A stretch of DNA of 21,778 nucleotides from Azolla pinnata. Its lineage: Eukaryota; Streptophyta; Polypodiopsida; Salviniales; Salviniaceae. How positions within the stretch are numbered: position 1 is the stretch's first letter; the number at the start of each line of letters is the position of its first letter. Below are positions 21,008 through 21,778 of this stretch, one piece after another. Position numbers and translations under genes: made by a program. The stretch covers positions 1-21,778 of the forward strand of contig JBBBWG010010446.1 of NCBI GenBank assembly GCA_037176905.1, written 5' to 3'. The notes beneath the pieces are model-generated. The model made no database searches. It had not been told where the DNA came from and saw only the letters and a list, made by a program, of their open reading frames with translations.

Positions 21008-21778
21008 AGCCAGCATATCCCTTTCCTCTTCTCCCGGCATGACATAAATATAGTCGCGGGACTGCGGCCAAACCCCTTGCTCTGATTGTGCACTCGACCG
21101 AAACTCTTTATCCTTCCGTGAGGTCTCCTCAGCAAGTTTGCCATTGAAAGGGAGCCCGATAGATCAGTCGAGACTCTGACAGACTCCTCGCCGATCAGCG
21201 CACCGATCCAACAATAACTTCCTTCCTTTGGGACATATATCTGACGTTTGCTCGATGTTATAGATCCGTTGCCTCGCTGCGCAAGAACACTTGTGAGCTC
21301 CGACAGAAAACGCTGCTGAATTTACCGAACCCGATGTGTTCGCGTTCTGAGTGTGCATCCGTACATTGGGACCGAATCGCATCTGTACATTGGAACGCAG
21401 TTTCCGACCAATTTATAATCAGTCGGGTGGAGACAGATCGGTAGCACTGGCTAAATTACGTGCGCTATGAGACATGGCGAAAGCAAACGGGATTTGATTA
21501 TATCTCGCGGTCGCTTACATGCTGTCTATATCGACGCTTTTGCATCAAAGACGCAGTCCGAAGAACATCCTCTGTAGTTGTTGTTGTTGTTGTGCACTAG
21601 TAGCTTTCAACAACCATCTCCGATCTCCAAAGCCTCCAAATTTGGCCACCACGAATCGATGTTTGTAGCGGAGAAAGCAGAAGGGTGTCTTTCCTGATCA
21701 ACTCTCTCTCTCTCTCTCTCTTTTCGTAAATGGATATTTGTATTAAAACAACATGACAATACAAAAAAACCTTGCTAT
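21008..21778 (+). other. 3' UTR and flank of the receptor-kinase gene
   Basis: No gene is recognised. ACATAAATATAG at about 21042-21053 is a possible poly(A) signal region for the receptor kinase. A (GTT)n run lies at 21577-21593 and a (CT)n run at 21702-21720. The last 60 bases are AT-rich. The minus-strand open frame at 21164-21382 shows no domain. Confidence 0.5.

Overview
This is nuclear DNA from a land plant. All four recognisable genes are eukaryotic. Three are interrupted by GT-AG introns with U-rich plant-type sequence, and two families (plant-type TOM20 and the reversibly glycosylated polypeptides) point to plants. The window is most likely from a flowering plant. The strong GC contrast between the receptor-kinase exon and the other genes resembles the bimodal GC content of many monocots, but the sequence does not fix the lineage.

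Layout, left to right. 1-946: non-coding flank with simple repeats and a MYB-like palindrome. 947-1162 (minus): RPB10, the 71-residue subunit shared by nuclear RNA polymerases. 1163-2968: the shared upstream region of two divergent genes, with GAA-rich leaders and a 99-bp tandem array. 2969-7901 (plus): TOM20, the plant-type mitochondrial outer-membrane import receptor, six coding exons, 195 aa. 7902-10939: about 3 kb with no gene recognised. 10940-11575: a large CA/CATA microsatellite ending at the probable promoter of the next gene. 12543-15051 (plus): a reversibly glycosylated polypeptide / UDP-arabinopyranose mutase, four coding exons, 352 aa. 15321-15862: a 35-bp minisatellite of about 15 copies. 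17137-21007 (plus): a very GC-rich subfamily-XI-type LRR receptor-like kinase, two coding exons, 1197 aa, with a 65-residue polyglutamine-rich insertion inside the kinase domain. 21008-21778: 3' flank.

The genes are neighbours with unrelated jobs (transcription, mitochondrial import, cell-wall nucleotide sugars, cell-surface signalling). Nothing suggests a cluster or a shared pathway. I found no RNA gene, no CRISPR and no intact transposon. I do not see a new multi-gene system. The most unusual item is the polyglutamine insertion in the receptor kinase, followed by the long alternating purine-pyrimidine tracts around the first coding exon of the RGP gene and the tandem-repeat arrays between genes.
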